A stretch of 64,000 bases of DNA from Teretinema sp942493045 (GTDB taxonomy: Bacteria; Spirochaetota; Spirochaetia; Treponematales; Treponemataceae), in the NCBI GenBank assembly GCA_942493045.1, contig OW818665.1, positions 930,001 through 994,000 on the forward strand, read 5' to 3'. The notes beneath the pieces are model-generated. The model was not told the DNA's origin, did no database searches, and saw only the letters and a program-made list of their open reading frames with translations. A program made the position numbers and the translations under genes. This document shows positions 7,184-15,802 of this stretch, in pieces. Position 1 is the first letter of the stretch, and each line of letters begins with the position of its first letter.

Positions 7184-8677
7184 TTAGTAATACAGCCCGA
7201 TTCCGATAAAGAGCTCGCGTATCGAAGCACCGTCACGCTCGGCCCGGCCGCTCAAGTCTCCGCCGTTTTTTGATAATTCGACCAAGTCCCAGCCGGCGCT
7301 GATGCGTCCGTAAATACTGCGCATCCGGGCGGGAAATATTAAGATTTCCATTCCCCCGGAATACCAACCGTCATCCAGGTTAAAATAGCGTCCGGTAAGC
7401 GGATCATGGGTCAGAGCCATATCAAAAAACGGTGAAGCATGCATTTCAAAGCCGATAAAACGGGTCCAGTTGACTCCTGTTATCTCTTGAAAATTCACCC
7501 TCATAATCCGTATTGGGAAGTCCATATTCAGTAGAAACGAAAAATCCGAGGCCATTCGGTCATCTAGTATCCCGCGCAGATCCGATGCGATGTCATCAGT
7601 TTTCCGATTGTTAAAATTATAGAGGCCCTTGATTCGGGTTGTCAGGCCAACGCGGTCGTATAGGCTGGTGAAGAAACTGGTTGAACTGGTCAATTTTACC
7701 GCGATAGAATCGGAATTCGATAAATTATATTTGTAAGAATTGCTTAATTCCGCGGTAAGACCCTTGCGGAAATTTCCAACCCAGTCAAAACGTCCAATTT
7801 TGAGGGAATGGCCCCAATTTAAGGAGGGACCAAACAAATCCGGATGCGTAATTCCGGTAAAGGCCCATTTCTGACTGATTGAGACAGTGGGAGACCAGGT
7901 CAGTTGCCCAAAATAATCAAACTCATACAGAAAAAACGGCATCGAGGCTGAAAAAGCATCGGTAAAGTACAACCTGTCATCCGTGTATAAGCCATCGTCA
8001 CCGCGGTCGTTAATGGTCATGGATTGCTCAACGCCCAGAACCAGGTTGCTGTATTTATACGGTATGGTAATGTCAACGCCGGTACTAAAATCAAACTGCG
8101 GTATTTCTCCCTCCGAGGCAGAATAAGAAGCTTCATTGGTCCATTCAAAGGAGTAGCCGAAAGCCTCAAAGGGAATGGCGAAGTCCAGGGTGGACGATAT
8201 GGTTGAAGCGTTGTCGTTATCCAGTTGATAGCTCAGATCACCGGATAACACCTGCATCGATCCAAAAAAATTATAATCCTTAATCTTAAATTTCAGTTCA
8301 AAGCCGGTATTGGAATCGTATTTAGGGTAGGGTAAGGCGATGATATTCCAGGTATCAACAGTATATACAGTCAAATGAACCGGAGTTATGCCGTCTACAC
8401 CGACTTCTCCCAGAGTGGATTCTACCCTTGCGGATTGAAACACTCTTTGGTTCATAAACTGAACTTGAAGGTCGGCAAGATAGAAAGCAAGGCGTTCTTC
8501 AGATTGAAAAATACGGGTGGTACTGATGGGAACCGCTTTGCGCAGCGGAAATTCCCTGGTCAGGCCCTCACGCTCATAGGTCACCTTTTCAATGCGAAAC
8601 AAATTTGCGGTCTCGGAAAACAAGCCGATCGATAGCAACAGCATGCCACACAAAAGGAACAATTTACGGATTAACAC
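7184..8677 (-). CDS. Outer-membrane beta-barrel protein, BamA/Omp85-like
   Basis: I place the start at the GTG at 8677, after GAGGAG, rather than further upstream. The protein then begins with a signal peptide (LIRKLFLLCGMLLLSIGLFS). A ~95-residue N-terminal region (FRIEKVTYEREG to TVYTVDTW) resembles a POTRA-like domain. The rest (~370 residues) alternates polar and hydrophobic residues with many aromatics, as in barrel strands, and it ends in IRELFIGIGLYY with a terminal aromatic. Possible roles are outer-membrane protein insertion or a surface antigen of the D15 class. There is no strong motif to choose between them. It is transcribed convergently with the kinase, 9 bases apart. Confidence 0.7.
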   Translation of the reverse strand: MLIRKLFLLCGMLLLSIGLFSETANLFRIEKVTYEREGLTREFPLRKAVPISTTRIFQSEERLAFYLADLQVQFMNQRVFQSARVESTLGEVGVDGITPVHLTVYTVDTWNIIALPYPKYDSNTGFELKFKIKDYNFFGSMQVLSGDLSYQLDNDNASTISSTLDFAIPFEAFGYSFEWTNEASYSASEGEIPQFDFSTGVDITIPYKYSNLVLGVEQSMTINDRGDDGLYTDDRLYFTDAFSASMPFFLYEFDYFGQLTWSPTVSISQKWAFTGITHPDLFGPSLNWGHSLKIGRFDWVGNFRKGLTAELSNSYKYNLSNSDSIAVKLTSSTSFFTSLYDRVGLTTRIKGLYNFNNRKTDDIASDLRGILDDRMASDFSFLLNMDFPIRIMRVNFQEITGVNWTRFIGFEMHASPFFDMALTHDPLTGRYFNLDDGWYSGGMEILIFPARMRSIYGRISAGWDLVELSKNGGDLSGRAERDGASIRELFIGIGLYY

Positions 8678-9010
8678 ATGAACTCCTCGAACTCTTCCGA
8701 TCGCTGCGGAAACATAAAATATCACATAAGTATACCGCAAAAAAAACAAAAACGATGAAAATCATTAATTTCTCAGTATTGGAGAAATTGTAGTATAAAT
8801 CGATACTGGAAATTTCTTATAACATAGCCCAAAAACTAAGTCAAGAGAGCCCTCTGATGCTCTATGATCATCCTATTTTTATAGTTTACGATATTTCCTG
8901 ACGCAATACTTGAGAAAAACAGAAAATTAGACTATATTTCCTTAACCACCGCAAACAGACGACCTGTTTTGGTTTCGGAAATTCGAAATTTTCTTATCAA
9001 AGGAATGGAA
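8678..9010. other. Divergent intergenic region between two outer-membrane protein genes
   Basis: No gene is visible in this 333-base AT-rich stretch. On the minus strand a TATACT box (8734-8729) lies about 50 bases before the barrel-protein start, without a clear -35. An inverted repeat, AATTTCTC / GAGAAATT with a 7-base loop, spans 8767-8789. On the plus strand a TTGAGA...TATATT pair lies at 8910-8939. No RNA gene was recognised. Confidence 0.6.
8910..8939 (+). promoter_or_regulatory. Candidate promoter of the Wzi-like gene
   Basis: TTGAGA (8910-8915) and TATATT (8934-8939) are 18 bases apart. They lie about 70 bases before the chosen start at 9011. Confidence 0.4.
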
Positions 9011-10720
9011 ATGAAATTCAAGCCGTTTCTGCTTATTCTTGTTCTTTTTTATACTTCTTCAAATGTGTATACCCAAGTAGCCGCGGACCCTTTTGATTTC
9101 TTTTATACGGATCTCGCCGTTTGGGAAGCCTCAGGGATCATCAATAATCTCCCTCCCGCCCGGCCGTATCCGCTTCAACTGGTAAAAGAAATTCTTACTA
9201 CGGTTATTGAGCAGGGTGACAGTACTCAGCGAAGGATAGCAGAAAGCCACTACAAGCGATTTTTTGGACGTATCTTGACCTACGGAGGAAAATCAGAGGC
9301 CGCAATCGATACGGCGAACTCATTCCGGGAAATGGGTATCGCTATTTCAGCGGATATTAACTACGAAATGGAAGAAATCGTTACGTTAAGCGCCTCGATC
9401 GATGGCTGGGCGACTAATAAACTGTTTCACCAGGAAGTAGTTCCGACCTGGCAAAATTCAGATAAAGACCTTACCGAAGATAACGCGCGGGTCGGTCCGT
9501 TCTGGATACTCCCGTCAATCAATTCTTCAATTTCACTCGGAACGGATGAATATTATCTCAATGCCGGACTGATGCGCGGTTCGTTCGGACCCTTCCCTGA
9601 AAACGGCGTCGTTGTAGGTCAGCAGGCTCTACACAGCGGCCAGTATTCTTTTGTAGTAAACAAACCGCTTTGGGGAATAAATGTATCGATCTATTCACTG
9701 GCGGCCACCAGTGCCGATGAACCGGAGACCTTTCTGCCGAATAAATTTCTCGCTGTTCATTCCCTGGAGTATCGTCCATTTAACTGGTTTTCAATCGCCC
9801 TGCTGGAATCAGTCATGTATGGGAACCGGTTCGAACTGATGTATCTTTTGCCGCTCTCACCCTACATGATCAGCCAGGGTGTTACCGGTTTAATGGACAA
9901 TAGTTATCTCGGCGGAATGTTCACGGTCAAGCCCCTGGAAGGACTGAAAATCGATGGTGTTCTTTATGCAGACGATCTCAGTTTTAATGATATCGCGCGA
10001 TTAAATTTCGATACCAAATGGCGGCTAGCCGGTCAGCTGGGCGCTACCTATGCCCCAAAGAAATCCGGTATTTTTACGCTGGCGGCGCTGGATTATACAA
10101 TGGTAATGCCCTATACCTATGCCCACTATGAAAGCAAAGACCTCATTTCTGCGGCGCCGAATTATCAGAACTATCTGCATGCCGGCAGTTCTTTCGGAGC
10201 GGCTCTGGACCCCAACTCGGACCGGATAAACCTGAAAATCAAACTACGACCGTTAGAGGGTATAGACCTCGATCTCATTGGAATCCTCATCCGGCACGGA
10301 AATGTCAATGAAGATATTTCATTAAAATACCAAGAGAAATACGTGCGCGGCGACTATGACTATATTACTGATGGCTCCATACTCAACACGGTAAGAATTG
10401 TCAATGGTGGATACATTTTCCAGGACTCTACGGCTTTCCTCACTCAGGATACCCTTCAGTATATCTGGCAGACCGGCTTTGACGCCCTCTGCCGTCTTCC
10501 GGTACTCAAGACCGGGGGCTATATGGTGTTCCGTTTCGGGTATCGGTTTGAGTATAACCTCAACGACGGAATAAACAACAATGTGTATACCTACGACCCG
10601 CTGGCAGATGCCACAAATTTCGCCGACATCGCTGCCGAGCAGTTGGAAGCCTGGAAAAAAGAAGCCGGCGGTGCAGTTATCAATAACTACATCAGCGCCG
10701 GCTTTGAATATCACTACTGA
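9011..10720 (+). CDS. Outer-membrane beta-barrel protein, possibly Wzi-like capsule anchor
   Basis: I chose the ATG at 9011 because it follows AAAGGA by six bases and begins a clean signal peptide (MKFKPFLLILVLFYTSSNVY). The mature part (~545 residues) is rich in alternating beta strands. A central block, with a HSLEYRPFNWFSIALLESVM segment, then MDNSYLGG, then DGVLYADD, resembles the Wzi capsule-assembly family, where strands of this kind form an 18-stranded barrel that binds surface polysaccharide. Its neighbour across the convergent gap is the initiating glycosyl-phosphate transferase and the large glycan cluster follows, which fits a role in holding or exporting the glycan. The Wzi assignment rests on pattern memory only; barrel topology is more certain than family. 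Confidence 0.6.
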   Translation: MKFKPFLLILVLFYTSSNVYTQVAADPFDFFYTDLAVWEASGIINNLPPARPYPLQLVKEILTTVIEQGDSTQRRIAESHYKRFFGRILTYGGKSEAAIDTANSFREMGIAISADINYEMEEIVTLSASIDGWATNKLFHQEVVPTWQNSDKDLTEDNARVGPFWILPSINSSISLGTDEYYLNAGLMRGSFGPFPENGVVVGQQALHSGQYSFVVNKPLWGINVSIYSLAATSADEPETFLPNKFLAVHSLEYRPFNWFSIALLESVMYGNRFELMYLLPLSPYMISQGVTGLMDNSYLGGMFTVKPLEGLKIDGVLYADDLSFNDIARLNFDTKWRLAGQLGATYAPKKSGIFTLAALDYTMVMPYTYAHYESKDLISAAPNYQNYLHAGSSFGAALDPNSDRINLKIKLRPLEGIDLDLIGILIRHGNVNEDISLKYQEKYVRGDYDYITDGSILNTVRIVNGGYIFQDSTAFLTQDTLQYIWQTGFDALCRLPVLKTGGYMVFRFGYRFEYNLNDGINNNVYTYDPLADATNFADIAAEQLEAWKKEAGGAVINNYISAGFEYHY

Positions 10721-10754
10721 AATTTGTTTTTCAAGGTCCCCTGTATAGGGTTTG

Positions 10755-10786
10755 TCCCGGGTGTCCGGTTAAATACCGGCCCGGGA
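10755..10786. terminator. Long hairpin between two convergent genes
   Basis: TCCCGGG and CCGGT pair with ACCGG and CCCGGGA around a TAAAT loop. This gives a 12-bp GC-rich stem with one 3-base bulge. It overlaps the last codons of the WbaP-like gene and follows the Wzi-like gene by 34 bases. No T-run follows on either strand, so termination is plausible but not certain. Confidence 0.45.
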
Positions 10787-12130
10787 AAGCATTGTCATAA
10801 TAGTTTTAAAGAAAATTGAAATATCAAAGAAAACAGAAACGTTTTTGACATAATACAAATCGAATTGTAATTTTTTATAGGTATCTTCTATCGAGGGTGA
10901 GTGATACTCACCGGAAACCTGATCCCACCCTGTAATTCCCGGTTTTAATAAATGCCTCTGCATGTAATACGGAATAGCCTCAGCTAAATCTTTAGCAAGA
11001 TCGGGTCTCTCCGGGCGCGGACCGATAAAGCTCATCTCTCCCAGTAAAATATTAATCATTTGAGGCAATTCGTCGAGACGGGTAGCACGCAGAAACTTGC
11101 CAATCCTGGTAATACGTGAATCATTGGCGGAGGTGGGTACAAAATCATTGCCTTCTGTACGCATGGTCCGGAATTTATATATCGTGAAGGGTTTATTTTT
11201 CCTTCCAAGCCGGACCTGTTTAAATATTACCGAGCCCCGGGATTCAATCTTGATTGTCAGCGTGATTAAAATTAACAGGGGTAAAGTTGCCAGCAGCACC
11301 AGAGCGGCAAAGAAAGGATCGAGGATTTCCTTTAAAAAGAGATAAGGCTGTTTGGCCCGTAGATCAATATTTTCAAGAAACCAGGAATCATTAATCGCAT
11401 CAACCGGAATTCTTCTCAGCACTGTTTCATAAAAATCAGGAAGCCGCATATAACGGGCGCCTTCACCAATTTGACTGAACAACAGTCTTCGGGTTTTCAT
11501 GGCCAGAGTAGCGTCTTTACTTAAAACGAACAAGTCGGGAATGTTTTTCTGTATACTCTGCTCTAACTCTTCAAAATTAGTAAATTTAACCGGTTTATTC
11601 TTTTGAACCGTGTTTTCCTCATCATACAAGAAATCAAGTTTATACCCGAGATAAGGTTTCTTCTCAATAACATCTACCAGAACCAGTACTTCATCCGTAA
11701 CACCTACAAAACCAACGGTATATTCCATTACGGTGGAACGCATCAATCTGCCATACGCGCTGCGCCAGGACCAAATCAGCACAAATGATAATACCGCAAA
11801 AAGGAAAAGAACTGTTTTCGGGGCTATATCGCGATACGGCCGGAGATAGAACATCAAGGCCGTTCCCAGCGTAGAAAGCGAAACGGCTGAAATAAGGCGG
11901 GCCACAAACCGGAAGTTATTAAACAGATTGTCCAAAGAATACAAACTTAAAGTGTAGAATATCACTGCCCAACCTAAAAAAGCTAAAGTAAAGGCCTCAA
12001 AATGAATAGTCCATGTGGTAGATGAAGGTAAAGTCATATTTCTAAAAAAAAGAGATAGATATAAAGCGCAATACAGTAATGTTATATCCACCAGAAATAG
12101 AAAGAATTGTCTCCGGTTGCGTGTATTCAT
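10769..12130 (-). CDS. Polyprenyl-phosphate hexose-1-phosphate transferase (WbaP/WcaJ type)
   Basis: The 453-residue protein has an N-terminal group of membrane helices (about residues 8-125), a nucleotide-binding-like central part, another hydrophobic segment (ALVLLATLPLLILITLTI), and the C-terminal catalytic domain. That domain shows QVRLGRKNKPFTIYKFRTM, RATRLDELPQ, MSFIGPRPERP and LKPGITGWDQVSG. Such enzymes transfer a sugar-1-phosphate from a UDP-sugar to undecaprenyl phosphate and thereby start lipid-linked glycan synthesis at the inner membrane. It is the natural first step for the glycan encoded in the following 35 kb. The specific sugar cannot be read from sequence. A GGAG ribosome-binding site precedes the ATG. 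Confidence 0.93.
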   Translation of the reverse strand: MNTRNRRQFFLFLVDITLLYCALYLSLFFRNMTLPSSTTWTIHFEAFTLAFLGWAVIFYTLSLYSLDNLFNNFRFVARLISAVSLSTLGTALMFYLRPYRDIAPKTVLFLFAVLSFVLIWSWRSAYGRLMRSTVMEYTVGFVGVTDEVLVLVDVIEKKPYLGYKLDFLYDEENTVQKNKPVKFTNFEELEQSIQKNIPDLFVLSKDATLAMKTRRLLFSQIGEGARYMRLPDFYETVLRRIPVDAINDSWFLENIDLRAKQPYLFLKEILDPFFAALVLLATLPLLILITLTIKIESRGSVIFKQVRLGRKNKPFTIYKFRTMRTEGNDFVPTSANDSRITRIGKFLRATRLDELPQMINILLGEMSFIGPRPERPDLAKDLAEAIPYYMQRHLLKPGITGWDQVSGEYHSPSIEDTYKKLQFDLYYVKNVSVFFDISIFFKTIMTMLSRAGI

Positions 12131-12166
12131 TAATTTGATTCTCCAATAAAAAAAAGCATATAGGAT

Positions 12167-13231
12167 TTAATCGGCTTCTTCAACTAAAAACTCAGATAAA
12201 TTATGGGTAATTTTTTGCATCGCGCTTTTCAAGCCTGAATTACGCCAAAAACCAATATTTTTTGCCGATTGTGCCGCATTAAAGGAGCCTTCGCTGTTCC
12301 AGTTTTGTCGCATATCGGGAAAATTACAAAAATCCTGCAGGTCGTTTTTCAGTTGGGTGCGAGTTCCGTGAGAATCAAATACAAACGATTCAAAATTTAT
12401 AAGCCGGGTAAATGTATCTGGTTCACTTTTTAGCGACTCCAGAAAAATACCGGTTTTTTCCTGAGCTTTACGGTATTGGCGGATAAAGCTGTTAACACTC
12501 CAGGAAAAAGTCGAACCGCTGAAGCGCACCAGATCGGCAAATTGATCGCGGGGGTCCCGGCGTACCAGGATAAAAGTGCGTTTAGCAAACAATTCCGGGG
12601 TGAGCAGTTTAAAGAGTTCCGGATTAATTCCGGAAAAAGTATTGTCAAAAATCGGGACAGCCCCGTCTTTGCGCAATGTTTCGTAGAAAATACCGACGAT
12701 AGTCGACGCAGCTTCGCGCACAGCTGCGCATTCCCAAGGCAATACGGGATTTTGAGATCCCTTTTGGGAAGCCATGTAACTGCGCAAAGATTGCATGAAC
12801 TGCGCAATTGCCTTTATATACTGCGTATTGAAGCGGAAGTCACCGTTCAGTTGGGCATCGAGCATCGGTTTATACAGAGCGAAAGCCGGAATGATTTTGA
12901 AACGGGCGAGAGCGGTAAAAAGTATATCTGCAGCATAATACACCGGGGCAGCTGTTCCCCGCTCAAATGCCAGCAGCGGACCAAGGATGTCATTCCATAA
13001 GGAAGGATCAGGACATAGGGCCCATCGTCCTAAACGCTCTCCCCACGGAATCTGACCGGCGGCGGTAAGAGCCGAATATTTCAGTCCGTAATTGAGCGCC
13101 CGGATTTCGCCAAAGGCGGCTTCACTTAATTCTATCTGCCGTAAGCTTTTATTTCCGGTGAGCCAGTCACTTACGGCCCCTGAACCGCTCCATCTGAAGC
13201 CACCGACAAAAAAACCAAGAGGATATGTCAT
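12167..13231 (-). CDS. Sulfotransferase-like P-loop protein (SGSGA family), copy 1
   Basis: The 354-residue protein begins with GGFRWSGSGAVSDWL (residues 10-24), in the place of the 5'-phosphosulfate loop of sulfotransferases. Later it has FILVRRDPRDQFADLVRF, which matches the 3'-phosphate-binding Arg/Ser-type motif of PAPS-dependent sulfotransferases. No signal peptide is visible. The same SGSGA loop and RxPxxQ-type motif recur in proteins at 19483..20862 and 32137..33117, so this is a local paralogous family. The likely role is sulfation of a glycan or another transfer reaction. It lies 36 bases upstream of the WbaP-like gene on the same strand. Confidence 0.65.
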   Translation of the reverse strand: MTYPLGFFVGGFRWSGSGAVSDWLTGNKSLRQIELSEAAFGEIRALNYGLKYSALTAAGQIPWGERLGRWALCPDPSLWNDILGPLLAFERGTAAPVYYAADILFTALARFKIIPAFALYKPMLDAQLNGDFRFNTQYIKAIAQFMQSLRSYMASQKGSQNPVLPWECAAVREAASTIVGIFYETLRKDGAVPIFDNTFSGINPELFKLLTPELFAKRTFILVRRDPRDQFADLVRFSGSTFSWSVNSFIRQYRKAQEKTGIFLESLKSEPDTFTRLINFESFVFDSHGTRTQLKNDLQDFCNFPDMRQNWNSEGSFNAAQSAKNIGFWRNSGLKSAMQKITHNLSEFLVEEAD

Positions 13232-13332
13232 CTTATTGCTGTCCTTATTTTTTTCTGGAATCTGCCTATTGCTCAGGCAGTATTATCAATGTTGATGTTG
13301 TTGAAAATGAATTATTGAAGTATTTTATATAT

Positions 13333-14427
13333 ATGAAAAGTTTATTTTCAGGAATTTCATCTCTGACTGGTGTTTTAGCTGGATTACTGTTATTTACCGC
13401 CTGTACCACCTATGGTCCGTATATAGACGAAGGATATAAGGCCGATTGGGGATCAAAGGAATCTCCGCAATTTTCTGTCTCAGAAAGTACGGCCAATGTA
13501 CGAATTCTGGTGCTGAGCGATATTCATGGGTACAATGCCGAGGTTTTGGTTAAAAGCGAAAGAGCATTGGCGTTCCATAATATTTTCTGGAAAAAGAACC
13601 AGGACACCGACTTCAAAAATACAGAACTGATACTGTCAACAATACTGCCGGAATCCGAAATTGACTTTGTGCTCTTGCCGGGGGACCTTACGGTTGACGG
13701 AGAAAAAGCCAGTCACCAACAGCTCGCCTCAATACTATCCCGGTTTGAAGAGTCAGGCATACCGGTATACGTAACTCCCGGCAACCATGACGTAAACAGC
13801 CCACAAGCTCACCAGCATCTGAGGTCGGGATCAAAACCGGCTCTGTCGGTTTCACCCGCTCAGTTTACCCGCATATATTCTGATTTTGGGTACAGAGAAG
13901 CCCTTTCCCGTGATTCGGTATCGCTGTCCTATGCCGTAGAACCGGTTCCCGGCCTGGTATTACTGGTCCTGGATACGGCAAAATGGTATGAAAATGTTTT
14001 TTTTCCCTATCGACTTTCGGCTACAGGCGGAGCGATACGAAAAAGCACCCTTCTTTGGATTGAAACCGTATTAAAAGCAGCCCATGAAGCCGGAAAGAGA
14101 ATTATAGCTGTACAGCATCATCCTCTCGATGACGGAGTCAGAATCGCCCTCGGTAATTCAAAGAAGGCAACCGCTCTGTTCAATCAGTATGGGGTTGAAG
14201 CGATGATAGCCGGACACCTACACCGTTATCGCGAAAACCGCGCCGATTCAATTCATAGAATTAACGCTCCGAGCGTTGGAGGCTCTCCTGCCAATATTCT
14301 TTTAATAGAACTGATCGACGACAATATAGCTGTGCAATTAAATCCGTTCAATTTTGGTGTAGAACAAAACGCTATTCCAAATCCTCTTCCTGCTCCGGAA
14401 GCGGATATAAATCCCGCGAGCCAATAG
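13333..14427 (+). CDS. Lipoprotein metallophosphoesterase
   Basis: The chosen start (ATG at 13333) gives a lipoprotein signal, LAGLLLFTAC, with lipobox Cys about 27 residues in. Calcineurin-like phosphoesterase motifs follow in order: LVLSDIHGYN, LLPGDLTVDG, VTPGNHDVN, AVQHHPLDDG and IAGHLHRYR. Together they supply a complete dinuclear metal site. It would act outside the inner membrane on a phosphodiester or phosphomonoester substrate. It is the only plus-strand gene inside the glycan region, and its last 56 bases overlap the 3' end of a LicD-like gene. The ribosome-binding site is weak. A role in trimming phosphate- or phosphonate-bearing glycans or lipids is speculation from position. Confidence 0.85.
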   Translation: MKSLFSGISSLTGVLAGLLLFTACTTYGPYIDEGYKADWGSKESPQFSVSESTANVRILVLSDIHGYNAEVLVKSERALAFHNIFWKKNQDTDFKNTELILSTILPESEIDFVLLPGDLTVDGEKASHQQLASILSRFEESGIPVYVTPGNHDVNSPQAHQHLRSGSKPALSVSPAQFTRIYSDFGYREALSRDSVSLSYAVEPVPGLVLLVLDTAKWYENVFFPYRLSATGGAIRKSTLLWIETVLKAAHEAGKRIIAVQHHPLDDGVRIALGNSKKATALFNQYGVEAMIAGHLHRYRENRADSIHRINAPSVGGSPANILLIELIDDNIAVQLNPFNFGVEQNAIPNPLPAPEADINPASQ

Positions 14428-15802
14428 AAATAAAAGAACCCATTCCGGAAGTAGTTTGTTTTGCGGTTTGCAATAATTCCAGGACTTCTTGATACTCCAC
14501 CGGAGAAATCAGCGCCTGAGAAAGATGCTCAAGCATAGCGGTTTTTGACTTTGAATAATAATTGATAAAACCCGGATCAGGAATTCTCCAGTGCGCACCA
14601 TAATGACTCGAAAGAAAAACCTCCGGCTTTGCCGGTATACTCACCGGAACGCCATTAAAAAGAACCTCATTCGCGGGAAGGTAATCGGCGCGCATACCCG
14701 GCGCGCAATAATCATTGTGGGCCCAAACCAGTTCGTTTTCAACCCAGAACGAATGAACGTCCAGGTGGGTCGACATTGTATCCAAAGACCGTCCGTGCAA
14801 ACGAAACAGGCGTCCCCTCCGGTTAAAGCTGACTGTAAAACCGGCCTTTACCAGTTGAACCACCATGCCAATGGTTTCTTTCTTTACTTCCAGAGGATTA
14901 CCGGAGGAGGCCATGAAGCCAGTATCAAAGTCATCGTCTCCGGGTATAAAATCGCCTTGCCGGTAGCAACCCAAGAGTGTGCCGTAGGCCAGGAAAAGGT
15001 CTTTTCCCAATTGTTCCTTGAAAAAAGAACGGGCATCGGCATATACCGCCAGATAGCGTTTACGGTTTTCAGCCAGTTCAGCCTCGGTAGGAACGAGAGT
15101 TCCTTTCTTGTCAATTTTTTTCTCACCAGAAAGAATCGGACTTCCCGAGGCTATGCCATGCGGAATTTTCAGCAGAACCTCAGTAATTCCTGAAAAAGAG
15201 GCAAGGGGAGTTCCCTCACGGGTTTTAATGAAAAGTTTACTCTGTGAAGGAAAAAGCTTCAGGGCGCTTCGCGTAAACCTGAAACTGAACTTCCGGAACA
15301 ATCCGGTTCCGGTGGTGTTGATATTCCGGATGAGCACCTCATCCAGGTAGACATCGACCGAACCGGTAGCGACTCCCGGAAGAAAGCCGTGTATTTGTAA
15401 TCCGGAAAAAACGAACTCAACCTTAAAAAAGCCGGCAATTTTTGTCTGTGTATCCCTGCGTCTGGGAAGATCACTACTATCAGTAGCAGAGCAGAGAAAA
15501 AGAGGATCCAGCGCCTGTTCCTTACCCATCAGATACAGCGAACGTTTCTGAAAAAACTGAGCGGCTTGAAGCCACCGCAAGAAACGGATGTCATCAGTTC
15601 GCTTAATTATTTCTACCGCTGACGAAAATCTTTGATACGCTGCTTTATAGTTCAAATAATGTTCACGGGCATAACCGGAGATAACCAGCCATTTGGGGGA
15701 TTTATGTATCAGGCACAAAAAATTTAGCGATGCCGCTACCAGGCGCCAAAAAACTTGACTATCAATAAAACTAAAGCAAAGAAATAATATCAGTGATTTC
15801 AT
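14372..15802 (-). CDS. LicD-like phospho(no)transferase, copy 3 of the operon
   Basis: The 476-residue protein has a LicD/fukutin-type nucleotidyltransferase core: FLAYGTLLGCYRQGDFIPGD followed by DDFDTGF gives the acidic metal site, and HLDVHSFW lies downstream. LicD enzymes move phosphocholine from CDP-choline to surface sugars. About 150 residues before the core form a beta-rich region (GLQIHGFLPG to LLKIPHG) shared in outline with the LicD-like protein at 22776..24062, and a helical TPR-like stretch precedes that. It overlaps the upstream TagF-like gene by four bases (ATGA), so it belongs to the pepM operon and is the operon's last gene. No choline kinase or choline cytidylyltransferase is present, so the likely donor is a CMP-phosphonate. 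Confidence 0.82.
   Translation of the reverse strand: MKSLILFLCFSFIDSQVFWRLVAASLNFLCLIHKSPKWLVISGYAREHYLNYKAAYQRFSSAVEIIKRTDDIRFLRWLQAAQFFQKRSLYLMGKEQALDPLFLCSATDSSDLPRRRDTQTKIAGFFKVEFVFSGLQIHGFLPGVATGSVDVYLDEVLIRNINTTGTGLFRKFSFRFTRSALKLFPSQSKLFIKTREGTPLASFSGITEVLLKIPHGIASGSPILSGEKKIDKKGTLVPTEAELAENRKRYLAVYADARSFFKEQLGKDLFLAYGTLLGCYRQGDFIPGDDDFDTGFMASSGNPLEVKKETIGMVVQLVKAGFTVSFNRRGRLFRLHGRSLDTMSTHLDVHSFWVENELVWAHNDYCAPGMRADYLPANEVLFNGVPVSIPAKPEVFLSSHYGAHWRIPDPGFINYYSKSKTAMLEHLSQALISPVEYQEVLELLQTAKQTTSGMGSFISIGSRDLYPLPEQEEDLE

Noticed and set aside
8767..8789. CRISPR or small RNA in the 8678..9010 gap
   Set aside because: Only one short inverted repeat is present, with no spaced direct repeats and no terminator.
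12476..13000. Long open frame on the plus strand opposite the first sulfotransferase-like gene
   Set aside because: It lies wholly antisense to a gene with clear motifs and shows no family features.
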